From NCBI GenBank assembly GCA_947569225.1, contig CANORX010000056.1, positions 1 to 6,604 of the forward strand: a stretch of DNA of 6,604 nt. Direction: 5' to 3'. The notes below the pieces were generated by a model that was given only the letters and a program-made list of their open reading frames with translations, was not told where the DNA came from and did not search any database. The position numbers and the translations under genes were made by a program. Of this stretch, positions 1-5,966 are shown in pieces (position 1 is the stretch's first letter; each line of letters starts with the position of its first letter). Source of the stretch: an uncultured Clostridia bacterium. Lineage in GTDB: Bacteria > Bacillota_I > Bacilli_A > RF39 > UBA660.

Positions 1-625
1 AAAAAACATAATCCTTATCATGATACATACCAGTATGAATACCAGTCAAAACTATCTCTTTATGACCATTACTAACTAAACTCTTTACCTCACTAATAAC
101 TTTATCTTTACTCTTACACCTAACATTACCTCTTACATAAGGAATAATACAATAAGAACAAAAACTATTACACCCATCTTCTATCTTAACAAAAGCACGT
201 GTCCTATTTTCACTAGTAGTAATATCCATATCTTCAAAATCAACATTACTTAAATCATAAAACTGAACTTTTTTCTTAGCCTCACATAAATAATCTTCCA
301 AATACTCTACAATCTTACTCTTATCCTTATTACCCAAAATAATATCTGCATCTATCTCATCTAACCTATCAGTTTGAAAAGCATTTTGAGAAAAACAACC
401 ACAAACTATTATAATAGCATTCTTATTATCTCTTCTAATAGAATTAATAACTTGTCTACTCTTTCTATCACTCATATTAGTTACAGAACACGTATTAATA
501 ACATAAATATCAGCCTTTTCCTCACTAAAAATATAGCCCTTTTTAACAAAAAGACTATAAATAAATTCACTTTCATAAATATTTACCTTACAACCTAGTG
601 TCTTAATACAAAACTTATAACGCAC
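1..625 (-). CDS. mtaB: tRNA t6A37 methylthiotransferase MtaB, 3' end cut by window edge
   Basis: Radical-SAM enzyme of the methylthiotransferase family, which converts t6A at position 37 of ANN-decoding tRNAs to ms2t6A. My translation of the reverse strand gives 208 residues before the window edge. The N-terminal UPF0004 domain shows its three cluster cysteines C12 (in TLGCKVNIYE), C46 (NTCSVTN) and C77 (CGCFSQN). The radical-SAM motif CNSFCSYC supplies C152, C156 and C159 and is followed by IIPYVRG, typical of MtaB. The TGIHTG motif is also present. The rest of the radical-SAM barrel and the TRAM domain lie outside the window; the family is about 430-450 residues long. The start is GTG at 625: it gives the family N-terminus RYKFCIKTLGCK and has AAGGAG 7 bases upstream, inside the preceding gene. 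The 11-base overlap with that gene suggests translational coupling. MiaB and RimO are less likely given the TLGCKVN and IIPYVRG signatures. Confidence 0.93.
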   Translation of the reverse strand, partial: MRYKFCIKTLGCKVNIYESEFIYSLFVKKGYIFSEEKADIYVINTCSVTNMSDRKSRQVINSIRRDNKNAIIIVCGCFSQNAFQTDRLDEIDADIILGNKDKSKIVEYLEDYLCEAKKKVQFYDLSNVDFEDMDITTSENRTRAFVKIEDGCNSFCSYCIIPYVRGNVRCKSKDKVISEVKSLVSNGHKEIVLTGIHTGMYHDKDYVF

Positions 626-1550
626 GTCTAAACTCCTTCATAGCTTCCAAAAATGACTCCTCTTTATAATAAGGCTTATCATTAACCTCAGAATAATGTT
701 CTATATTACTAGTATCTACTTTACCTACATGAATTCCCCCACCAAGAACTTCTTCACTCTCATAATTTATAGCACCTTGACTAGCTCTCTCTAACAACTC
801 TTCATAACTAATAATAGCTTTAGTTTCTTGTTCTCTTTCATACTCTTCTAACTGTCTTTCATGACTCTCATAAAGACCATTAGCCTTTAACTCATTAATT
901 CTTGTTTCAAGTTCACGTGCACTTATAATAGCAGTTGCCTCTTGCTCATCCTCATAATCTTTAAAACTATCAATCACACTATCTTGAATACTATCTTCTA
1001 TAGTTTCTTCTTCCTCTTCTTCAAAATCACTTAAAGGTAGAGAATTATCAAAATCAAACTTAGACTGTTCAATAAACCTAGGTCTCGAATGAGCAGGTGA
1101 CTCAAAATCTTCATCTTTATATACCATAGAAGACTCACTAACCAAATCCTCAACATCTTCAGAAATAGAAATACCCTCACTTAACATATTATCTACATCA
1201 TTATCAATAACTTGTGTGTCTTCTTCCAAAGACTCTACACTTTTTAAAGGTTCAAATTTAATAACAGCCTCTTCCTTTACAGGTTTATCATAAGATTCAG
1301 AATAAACTGGTTCTTTAACATCATTAATAACTTCCTCTTCTATATAAGCATCATCATAATAATAATCATCTTCCTCTTCTTCTTCCTCTCTATCCTTACG
1401 AATCTTTTCATAATCAGGAACATCATTAATTTGAAGTCTCACCAAATACACTATAACTCCAATTATAATAAGCATCATAGCTATTAAGAAAATCAAAAAG
1501 AAATCTCCCTTAGTCAAAAGTTCAAAAAAATTAGTTATACTATCTCCCAT
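615..1550 (-). CDS. acidic membrane-anchored protein with duplicated AIIS motif, function unknown
   Basis: Not recognised. The 311-residue protein has one transmembrane helix near the N-terminus (about 17-37, FFLIFLIAMMLIIIGVIVYL) followed by R39-type basic residues and a long, very acidic tail that is probably cytoplasmic and disordered. Acidic runs occur at 55-62 and 177-182, and a DDYYYDD cluster at 61-67. Two copies of a motif sit 38 residues apart: QEATAIISAREL (203-214) and QETKAIISYEEL (241-252), each continuing into a charged helix. The C-terminus contains a glycine-rich GGGIHVGKV (270-278) and ends in EAMKEFRRAL. The start at 1550 is chosen over an upstream in-frame ATG at 1586 because GGGTGA lies just before it, overlapping the rsmE stop; the upstream ATG would overlap rsmE by 31 bases. 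The gene sits 5 bases after rsmE and overlaps mtaB, so the three are surely one operon. The layout recalls single-span scaffold or division-type proteins, but that is only a resemblance. Confidence 0.85.
   Translation of the reverse strand: MGDSITNFFELLTKGDFFLIFLIAMMLIIIGVIVYLVRLQINDVPDYEKIRKDREEEEEEDDYYYDDAYIEEEVINDVKEPVYSESYDKPVKEEAVIKFEPLKSVESLEEDTQVIDNDVDNMLSEGISISEDVEDLVSESSMVYKDEDFESPAHSRPRFIEQSKFDFDNSLPLSDFEEEEEETIEDSIQDSVIDSFKDYEDEQEATAIISARELETRINELKANGLYESHERQLEEYEREQETKAIISYEELLERASQGAINYESEEVLGGGIHVGKVDTSNIEHYSEVNDKPYYKEESFLEAMKEFRRAL
633..638 (-). promoter_or_regulatory. Shine-Dalgarno site of mtaB, inside the upstream gene
   Basis: AAGGAG reads on the minus strand from 638 to 633, 7 bases before the GTG at 625. 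It is embedded in the codons for the last residues (MKEFRRAL) of the acidic membrane protein. It decides the mtaB start and means ribosomes finishing the upstream gene pass directly over the mtaB initiation region. Confidence 0.75.
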
Positions 1551-1555
1551 ATATA

Positions 1556-2260
1556 TCACCCATTCAAATAATTTATAATAGAACAAACATTAACTATAAC
1601 AGTTTCTGTTCTAAGTATATTATTCCCAAGAGATGTCTTAATAAATCCTTTACTTTGAAGAATGTCCTCTTCCTCTTTAGATAAGCCACCCTCTGGTCCA
1701 AATACTAAAGATATTTTATCACACAAAGTGTCAACATTTAACACTTTTTTAATTTGTTTTACATCTTCTTTGTCAAGAGAACACAAAATGTTTACACCTT
1801 GAACTTTTTCTATCTCACTAACATTTATTATATGAAACACATTAGGAATTATTAATCTCCTTGATTGCTCACTAGCCTCCTTTGCTATTCTATTCCATCT
1901 TAAAATCTTCTTTAACTCTTTTTCCTTTGACAAAACAAACTTAGAATGACTAAACCTAACAGGAACAAAATTAGTAACACCCATCTCAGTTCCCTTCTCA
2001 ATAATAAAGCTCATTTTCTCATCATTTAACACTGGTATAAAAGCTGTAACTTCTATACTCTCAGTACCACTTTTAAACTCCTCTTTTATACTAGCCCTTT
2101 TATAATCATCCATAAGACTGCACAAATAAATAACCTTATCATAACAAACAAGAATATCATCATTTGCCTTAATTCTCATAACATTCTTAATATGATGAAT
2201 ATCCCCCTCATCTATAAATAAAAAATTCTCTTCTCTTCTTTTACTAAAATATTGTTGCAT
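1556..2260 (-). CDS. rsmE: 16S rRNA m3U1498 methyltransferase RsmE
   Basis: SAM-dependent methyltransferase that makes N3-methyluridine at position 1498 of 16S rRNA in the assembled 30S subunit. The 234 residues match the family length. The N-terminal PUA-like domain (about 1-70) carries the family pattern MQQYF and DIHHIKNVMRIK. The SPOUT domain with its C-terminal knot shows FIIEKGTEMGV (85-95), RWNRIAKEASEQSRR (121-135), FGPEGGLSKEEE (187-198) and LGNNILRTETVIV (211-223); the last two form the SAM-binding knot. The start at 2260 is fixed because the family similarity begins at residue 1. There is no SD site before it: the bases directly upstream are a TATAAT element followed by TTAATT. Genes for an acidic membrane protein and mtaB follow at once. 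In Bacillus rsmE (yqeU) lies directly before mtaB (yqeV), so the modification pair is conserved here with an extra gene between. Confidence 0.96.
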   Translation of the reverse strand: MQQYFSKRREENFLFIDEGDIHHIKNVMRIKANDDILVCYDKVIYLCSLMDDYKRASIKEEFKSGTESIEVTAFIPVLNDEKMSFIIEKGTEMGVTNFVPVRFSHSKFVLSKEKELKKILRWNRIAKEASEQSRRLIIPNVFHIINVSEIEKVQGVNILCSLDKEDVKQIKKVLNVDTLCDKISLVFGPEGGLSKEEEDILQSKGFIKTSLGNNILRTETVIVNVCSIINYLNG

Positions 2261-2266
2261 AATTAA

Positions 2267-2294
2267 ATTATACCACAGGAACTATAAAACACAA
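2267..2294 (-). promoter_or_regulatory. rsmE operon promoter, probably giving a leaderless transcript
   Basis: On the minus strand there is an extended -10 element, TGGTATAAT (2275-2267), and a weak -35, TTGTGT (2294-2289), with a 16-base spacer. Counting 7 bases from the end of the -10 element puts +1 at 2260, which is the A of the rsmE ATG. Only TTAATT separates the -10 element from the ATG, leaving no room for an SD site. The promoter follows a weak terminator candidate, consistent with a new transcription unit starting here. Confidence 0.6.
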
Positions 2295-2303
2295 CATATA
2301 AAC

Positions 2304-2329
2304 AAAAAAAGGCCTATTACTAAACCTCC
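2304..2329 (-). terminator. weak intrinsic terminator candidate after the pilin-like pair
   Basis: On the minus strand AGGTTT (2327-2322) can pair with AGGCCT (2315-2310) around a 6-base loop. The stem has two G·U pairs and may extend by two more. It is followed directly by T residues to 2304. The 5' arm overlaps the last codons and the TAG stop of the preceding gene. The stem is poor, so this is a candidate only; its place between one operon and the next promoter supports it. Confidence 0.35.
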
Positions 2330-2640
2330 GTATTCACACATGTAAAACTAATATCAAAAGTATGAAAAACAAATCTCTTATTTACTGTTACATCTGCCGC
2401 GCACACTTTCTCATCAAGTCTAAGTTCCCCGATATACCCTTCACCCTCTAACTTTTCAGTAGAAATAGTAAAAGGAAGACTTACATCCTTATCTTCTACA
2501 TAACGTTTAGCCGCACTTTTAACATCATTCTTCAAATTTATATAATCTATCTCACTTTCATACTTAATACCAATAAAATAAACGCCACATACTAACATAA
2601 CAATAATAAAACCCCATAAAACGATAATTTTATTACTCAT
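2320..2640 (-). CDS. small membrane-anchored protein with two-cysteine outer domain
   Basis: Not recognised by name. The 106-residue protein has an N-terminal signal-anchor helix (about 4-25, IIVLWGFIIVMLVCGVYFIG) preceded by one lysine, so the remainder should face outside. The outer part reads LKNDVKSAAKRYVED (36-50), EKLEGEGYIGEL (62-73), then C80 and C101, which are well placed for a disulfide. This matches the last 85 or so residues of the gene just upstream (2643-3098): L..D..SA...Y, a gap, L..EGYI.E, then two cysteines 21 or 22 residues apart. I infer that the two are paralogues. Unlike its neighbour it lacks the prepilin G|xxxxE motif. The start at 2640 has AAAGGA upstream with a 9-base spacer, and the gene begins 2 bases after the neighbour's stop, so the two are co-transcribed. 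A pseudopilin-like or cell-surface role is possible but unproven. Confidence 0.82.
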   Translation of the reverse strand: MSNKIIVLWGFIIVMLVCGVYFIGIKYESEIDYINLKNDVKSAAKRYVEDKDVSLPFTISTEKLEGEGYIGELRLDEKVCAADVTVNKRFVFHTFDISFTCVNTEV

Positions 2641-2642
2641 AA

Positions 2643-3098
2643 TTAGTCATCCTTTCTCTCCTCATAACCAGTTGTCTGATAATCTTTACACTTCAAATAA
2701 GGATTATATTGAATCTTACCACTATCATCTTTAAACACAGCTACATAACCTGAACAATCATTACCTTTAGCATCCTTAAATTCACTTATATAACCTTCTC
2801 TTTTAAGTTGACTAACTCTAATATTTAAAGTATCTAACCCAAGCTCATTATTATAATACTTACTAATATACTTCATAGTAGCACTAACCATATCTTCTCT
2901 AAGCTTAGGATATGACACTGTCTTATTCTCTTCTTCCTCTTTATCTTTACCAATATCTTCAAACTTTACAAAACGCCAATCATCATCGATAAGCCCAAAC
3001 TGTTTAAGACCAAAAGCTGATATCAATAAACATATAACAAAAATAATAAGAAAAACAAAGAATTCTAAATAACCCCATCCATTTTTATTTAACTTCAT
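2643..3098 (-). CDS. type IV pilin-like membrane protein with two-cysteine outer domain
   Basis: The 151-residue protein begins MKLNKNGWGYLEFFVF. This fits a class III prepilin signal: a short basic leader, glycine at 7 as the -1 residue, and glutamate at 12 as +5 of the mature protein, followed by a hydrophobic helix (about 10-34). The +1 residue is Trp, not the usual Phe or Met. After a charged linker with EEEE (55-58) comes an outer domain: LREDMVSATMKYISKYY (66-82), SQLKREGYISEF (96-107), CSGYVAVF (115-122) and YNPYLKC (131-137), with C115 and C137 likely paired. The same pattern recurs in the next gene downstream. The start at 3098 has GGGGTGAG just upstream; an in-frame GTG at 3107 lies inside that SD and is rejected. 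It has its own promoter after topA. No prepilin peptidase or assembly ATPase is visible here, so pilus assembly is inference; a plain signal-anchored surface protein is the alternative. Confidence 0.83.
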   Translation of the reverse strand: MKLNKNGWGYLEFFVFLIIFVICLLISAFGLKQFGLIDDDWRFVKFEDIGKDKEEEENKTVSYPKLREDMVSATMKYISKYYNNELGLDTLNIRVSQLKREGYISEFKDAKGNDCSGYVAVFKDDSGKIQYNPYLKCKDYQTTGYEERKDD

Positions 3099-3127
3099 AC
3101 ATCTCACCCCAATACTAAACTAAAACC

Positions 3128-3136
3128 ATTATAGCA
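3128..3136 (-). promoter_or_regulatory. extended -10 promoter for the pilin-like pair
   Basis: TGCTATAAT lies on the minus strand from 3136 to 3128, just after the topA stop. It matches the extended -10 form TGnTATAAT exactly. No convincing -35 hexamer sits 16-18 bases upstream, which overlaps the topA 3' end, but extended -10 promoters tolerate that. The start is predicted near 3121, giving a leader of about 23 bases that contains the GGGGTGAG site. Confidence 0.55.
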
Positions 3137-3140
3137 CATT

Positions 3141-5162
3141 TCACTTAACTTTGCACTCAGGACAAATAACTTCACCCTTTTTCTCTACTAAAAGTCCACC
3201 ACATTCCTTGCAAATATCTCCAGTAGGCTTATCCCACAAAGCATACTTACAACTAGGATAATTAGAACAACCATAAAAATCCTTACCTTTTCTAGTCTTC
3301 TTAACTATAATATTACCTTCATCACACTTAGGACACTTACAAACTGTAACTATCTCTTTATCTGACTTTGGAATATACTTACAATCGGGATAACCACTAC
3401 AAGCAACAAACTTGCCATACTTTCCATACCTATAAACTAAACTCTTTCCACAAACAGGACACATCTCACCAGTATCTTCTGGTGCTTCCTTTTCCATATT
3501 TGTATAAGCTTCTTCTACTAAAGGTTCAAAATCCTTATAAAACTTATCAAGTAACTCATGCCAAACCTCATCCCCATCTGCAACCTTATCAAGTTCTGTC
3601 TCCATTGCACTAGTATACTCAACATTAATAATAGAACTAAAACCTTCTTGTAGTTTATCTGTAACAGTAACACCAATTTTAGTAGGATGAAACTTCTTTT
3701 CCTTAATCTCTATATACTTTCTCTCTTTTAAAACCTCTATAATCTTAACATAAGTACTTGGTCTACCAATACCTAAACTTTCTAACTCCTTAATTAACCT
3801 CTCCTCAGTAAATCTAGCTGGCGGTTCAGTAAAATGACTAGTCTTAGTAATCTCTTTACTAACAATCACATTAGACTTATAACTTCCAAAATCAGGAAGA
3901 ATCTTATCCTTAACATCTTCATAATCAGCATACACTTTTAAATAACCATCAAAAGTTAAAGTCTGTCCACTAGTAGTAAACTTATAATCATTATTATCAA
4001 GAACAACACTTGTAGCAAGAACCTTAGCATCAGCCATCAAACTAGCAAGCGCTCTTGTATAAATAAGCCTATAAAGCTTATACTCATCAGTAGTTAAAAA
4101 CGGCTTAACCTTATCAGGAGTCCTATTTATACTTGTAGGTCTAATAGCCTCATGTGCATCTTGTACATTATCTTTACTCTTAGTTTGCTTAGCATACCCA
4201 ACATACTCTTTACCATACTTTCCTGCTATAAAACCTTGTGTCTCTTTAATAAACACATCACTTAACCTAATAGAATCAGTTCTCATATAAGAAATAAGAC
4301 CTACTGTTTCAGCATCCAAACTCTTTCCTTCATATAAACCCTGTGCAATTCTCATAGTCTTAGACGCACTAAAACCAAGCTTACTACTAGCCATCTGAGT
4401 CAAAGTACTAGTAGTAAATGGAGCCTTACTCTTCTTATTTTTATTTTTAGAATGGGCACTTTCTATAGTAAAAGCATTAGATAACTGACGAAGAATATCA
4501 AGAGCTTCTACCTCTGTCTTAATTTCTATTTTCTTATTCTTATACTTACTAAGTTCTGCATCAAAATCATTAAAAATAGCCTCTATTGTAAAATATTCTT
4601 CACTTTGAAAAGCCTCTATCTCTCTTTCTCTATCAACGATTAACTTTAAAGCCACAGATTGAACACGACCTGCACTCTTTCCCTCTGTCTTATTTTGCAT
4701 AAGCTTACTTAACCTAAAACCAATTATCCTATCAAGAATCCTTCTACTCTCTTGACTATGAACTAAATCCATATCTATATCCCTTGGCGTCTTAAAAGCA
4801 TCCTTAATAGCACTCTCAGTAATCTCATTAAAAACTACTCTTCCATAATTATCACTAAGACCAAGAGCATCTTTTAGATGCCAACTAATAGCCTCTCCTT
4901 CACGGTCTGGGTCTGTTGCAAGAATAACATAATCACTATCTTTAACCTGTTTCTTTAACTCTGTAACTAACTTACCTTTTCCACTAATAACCTTATAATT
5001 AGGCTTAAAATTATCCTCTAAATCCACACCTAATCCATACTTACCACTAGTTGCCAAATCTCTAATATGACCCTTACTAGAAGTAACCTTATAATCTTTT
5101 CCCAAATACTTCTCTATAGTCTTACTCTTACTAGGACTTTCCACTATAACTAAATGTTTCAT
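3141..5162 (-). CDS. topA: DNA topoisomerase I (type IA), three zinc ribbons
   Basis: Type IA topoisomerase that relaxes negative supercoils by cutting and passing single strands. It has 673 residues, near the usual 690 for Firmicutes. The Toprim domain opens with HLVIVESPSKSKTIEKYLG (E8 is the catalytic acid) and continues to ATDPDREGEAISWHL (D84, D86, E88 for Mg2+). Core motifs follow: SRRILDRIIGFRLSKLM (139-155), KSAGRVQSVALKLIVDRE (162-179) and the cleavage site GLISYMRTDSIRLS with catalytic Y292, then DAHEAIRPT and GIGRPSTY. The C-terminus has three four-cysteine zinc ribbons: C568/C571/C588/C594, C610/C613/C632/C638 and C651/C654/C667/C670. All catalytic residues are present. The start at 5162 has GAGGAG with an 8-base spacer and gives the family N-terminus MKHLVIVESPSK; an in-frame ATG at 5204 has no SD. 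It stands as its own unit behind a near-consensus promoter. The usual Firmicute neighbours (dprA, trmFO, xerC) are not adjacent. Confidence 0.98.
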   Translation of the reverse strand: MKHLVIVESPSKSKTIEKYLGKDYKVTSSKGHIRDLATSGKYGLGVDLEDNFKPNYKVISGKGKLVTELKKQVKDSDYVILATDPDREGEAISWHLKDALGLSDNYGRVVFNEITESAIKDAFKTPRDIDMDLVHSQESRRILDRIIGFRLSKLMQNKTEGKSAGRVQSVALKLIVDREREIEAFQSEEYFTIEAIFNDFDAELSKYKNKKIEIKTEVEALDILRQLSNAFTIESAHSKNKNKKSKAPFTTSTLTQMASSKLGFSASKTMRIAQGLYEGKSLDAETVGLISYMRTDSIRLSDVFIKETQGFIAGKYGKEYVGYAKQTKSKDNVQDAHEAIRPTSINRTPDKVKPFLTTDEYKLYRLIYTRALASLMADAKVLATSVVLDNNDYKFTTSGQTLTFDGYLKVYADYEDVKDKILPDFGSYKSNVIVSKEITKTSHFTEPPARFTEERLIKELESLGIGRPSTYVKIIEVLKERKYIEIKEKKFHPTKIGVTVTDKLQEGFSSIINVEYTSAMETELDKVADGDEVWHELLDKFYKDFEPLVEEAYTNMEKEAPEDTGEMCPVCGKSLVYRYGKYGKFVACSGYPDCKYIPKSDKEIVTVCKCPKCDEGNIIVKKTRKGKDFYGCSNYPSCKYALWDKPTGDICKECGGLLVEKKGEVICPECKVK

Positions 5163-5220
5163 ATCATCTACTCCTCTTCTAATATAAAAGATACTATTAA
5201 TCATTAACTAATACAAACTA

Positions 5221-5249
5221 AGAATACATTATGAACACTAGTCTGTCAA
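5221..5249 (-). promoter_or_regulatory. sigma-A-type promoter of topA
   Basis: On the minus strand TTGACA (5249-5244, perfect -35 consensus) is followed after 17 bases by TATTCT (5226-5221, 4 of 6 to TATAAT). The start is predicted near 5214, giving a leader of about 52 bases that ends in the GAGGAG site and ATG at 5162. It is the best-formed promoter of the window, which fits a housekeeping gene. Confidence 0.75.
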
Positions 5250-5254
5250 GAAAT

Positions 5255-5287
5255 AAAAAGAAAAAATAACAAGAAATCAAGTTATTT
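5255..5287 (-). terminator. AT-rich intrinsic terminator candidate before topA
   Basis: On the minus strand AAATAAC (5287-5281) pairs perfectly with GTTATTT (5270-5264) around a 10-base loop, and a T-rich tract follows (interrupted by C). The 5' arm includes the TAA stop of the 190-aa protein gene. The stem is almost all A-T, so efficiency is doubtful. Its position between a stop codon and the topA -35 element supports a termination role. Confidence 0.45.
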
Positions 5288-5854
5288 CAAAAAATCAAAC
5301 AAACTATTCATATCACTTCTTAATTCCTCATTATCTATATATATGTCTTTAATAAAATCTTTATTCTCAAAAATATCATAATAAATAAGCAAATATTCTA
5401 AGAATAACTCATCATCTATCATAGTCTTTAACTTAAGTTGTAGTTCATCTTCTTTAAAACTAACAGCATTCTCTAAAAAACTATAAACACTTGATAAGAT
5501 ATAATCTTTAATACTATTATCTATTCTACTAGTACCATTTTTTAATTTAAATATTTCACTAACAAACCTAGACTTTAAAACATAAAGCGAATCTTTCTCT
5601 ATAAGTGGAATATATAAATACATTATATAATTCCTTATCCATGTCTTTGCATTACTTTCCTCATCTATAGGTAAAAATACAAGTCCATACAAATAAGAAT
5701 CTAAATTAGATAGATAATCATCTAAAGTATATCCTTCCTCCAAAATCTCATCTTCTTCACCATGAAGAAGCCTGTTTACTGCATCACTACTACTAAGAAT
5801 TGTTTCTACCACCCCGAACTTAATAAAGTTTGTACTACCAAACAAATCTCTCAT
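5282..5854 (-). CDS. acidic helical protein of 190 aa, function unknown
   Basis: Not recognised. The sequence has no signal peptide and no clear membrane span, so it is probably cytoplasmic, and it reads as mainly alpha-helical. It is acidic, with about twice as many Asp/Glu as Lys/Arg and an acidic cluster EEDEILEE at 33-40. Aromatic residues are frequent: YLSNLDSYLYGLVF (47-60), WIRNYIMYLYIP (72-83) and FLEYLLIYYDIF (151-162). No catalytic motif, metal-binding cysteine or histidine set, or nucleotide-binding loop is visible. The start at 5854 has AGGGAG with a 7-base spacer. It appears to be a single-gene unit with its own TATAAT element upstream and an AT-rich hairpin at its end, lying between a membrane protein gene and topA. 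It is a real gene on grounds of start signals and an uninterrupted frame; a function cannot be given from the sequence. Confidence 0.82.
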   Translation of the reverse strand: MRDLFGSTNFIKFGVVETILSSSDAVNRLLHGEEDEILEEGYTLDDYLSNLDSYLYGLVFLPIDEESNAKTWIRNYIMYLYIPLIEKDSLYVLKSRFVSEIFKLKNGTSRIDNSIKDYILSSVYSFLENAVSFKEDELQLKLKTMIDDELFLEYLLIYYDIFENKDFIKDIYIDNEELRSDMNSLFDFLK

Positions 5855-5886
5855 AATTATGCTCCCTATTCCTTATTCCTAAATTG

Positions 5887-5915
5887 ATTATACTATATAA
5901 TATAGTTAAAGAAAA
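5887..5915 (-). promoter_or_regulatory. promoter candidate for the 190-aa protein gene
   Basis: On the minus strand TATAAT (5892-5887) is a perfect -10 element. The hexamer 17 bases upstream, TTTTCT (5915-5910), is a poor -35. The start is predicted near 5880, giving a leader of about 26 bases with the AGGGAG site. The region is very AT-rich, so chance matches are easy; position is the main support. Confidence 0.45.
5892..5906. repeat. 15-base inverted repeat in the promoter spacer
   Basis: ACTATAT (5892-5898) and ATATAGT (5900-5906) form a perfect 7-base inverted repeat with one central base. It fills most of the spacer between the proposed -35 and -10 elements and touches the -10. A dimeric repressor could bind there, but the arms are nearly all A/T and could arise by chance. 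Confidence 0.35.
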
Positions 5916-5966
5916 GTATAAAATAATGAAAAAATGAAAAAAAACACAAACGGACTTTTTTATGTA

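Noticed and set aside
374..598. Plus-strand open frame of 74 codons
   Set aside because: It lies opposite mtaB, whose cysteine motifs are unmistakable. Its translation is low-complexity (runs of Asn, Ile, Ser, Thr) as expected from the reverse of an AT-rich gene.
1551..1586. Longer start for the acidic membrane protein at 1586
   Set aside because: It would overlap rsmE by 31 bases, and the SD-like GGGTGA stands just before the ATG at 1550.
3368..3613. Plus-strand open frame of 81 codons
   Set aside because: It lies opposite the zinc-ribbon region of topA. Its His/Tyr/Gln-rich composition is an antisense artefact.
5163..5204. Longer topA start at ATG 5204, adding 14 residues
   Set aside because: There is no SD before it, the extra residues precede the conserved family N-terminus MKHLVIVESP, and ATG 5162 has GAGGAG at good spacing.
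5940..5966. Terminator after the signal-anchored protein gene
   Set aside because: A long T tract is present, but the only pairing found is an A-run with a T-run around a wide loop, with no GC pairs, too weak to call.
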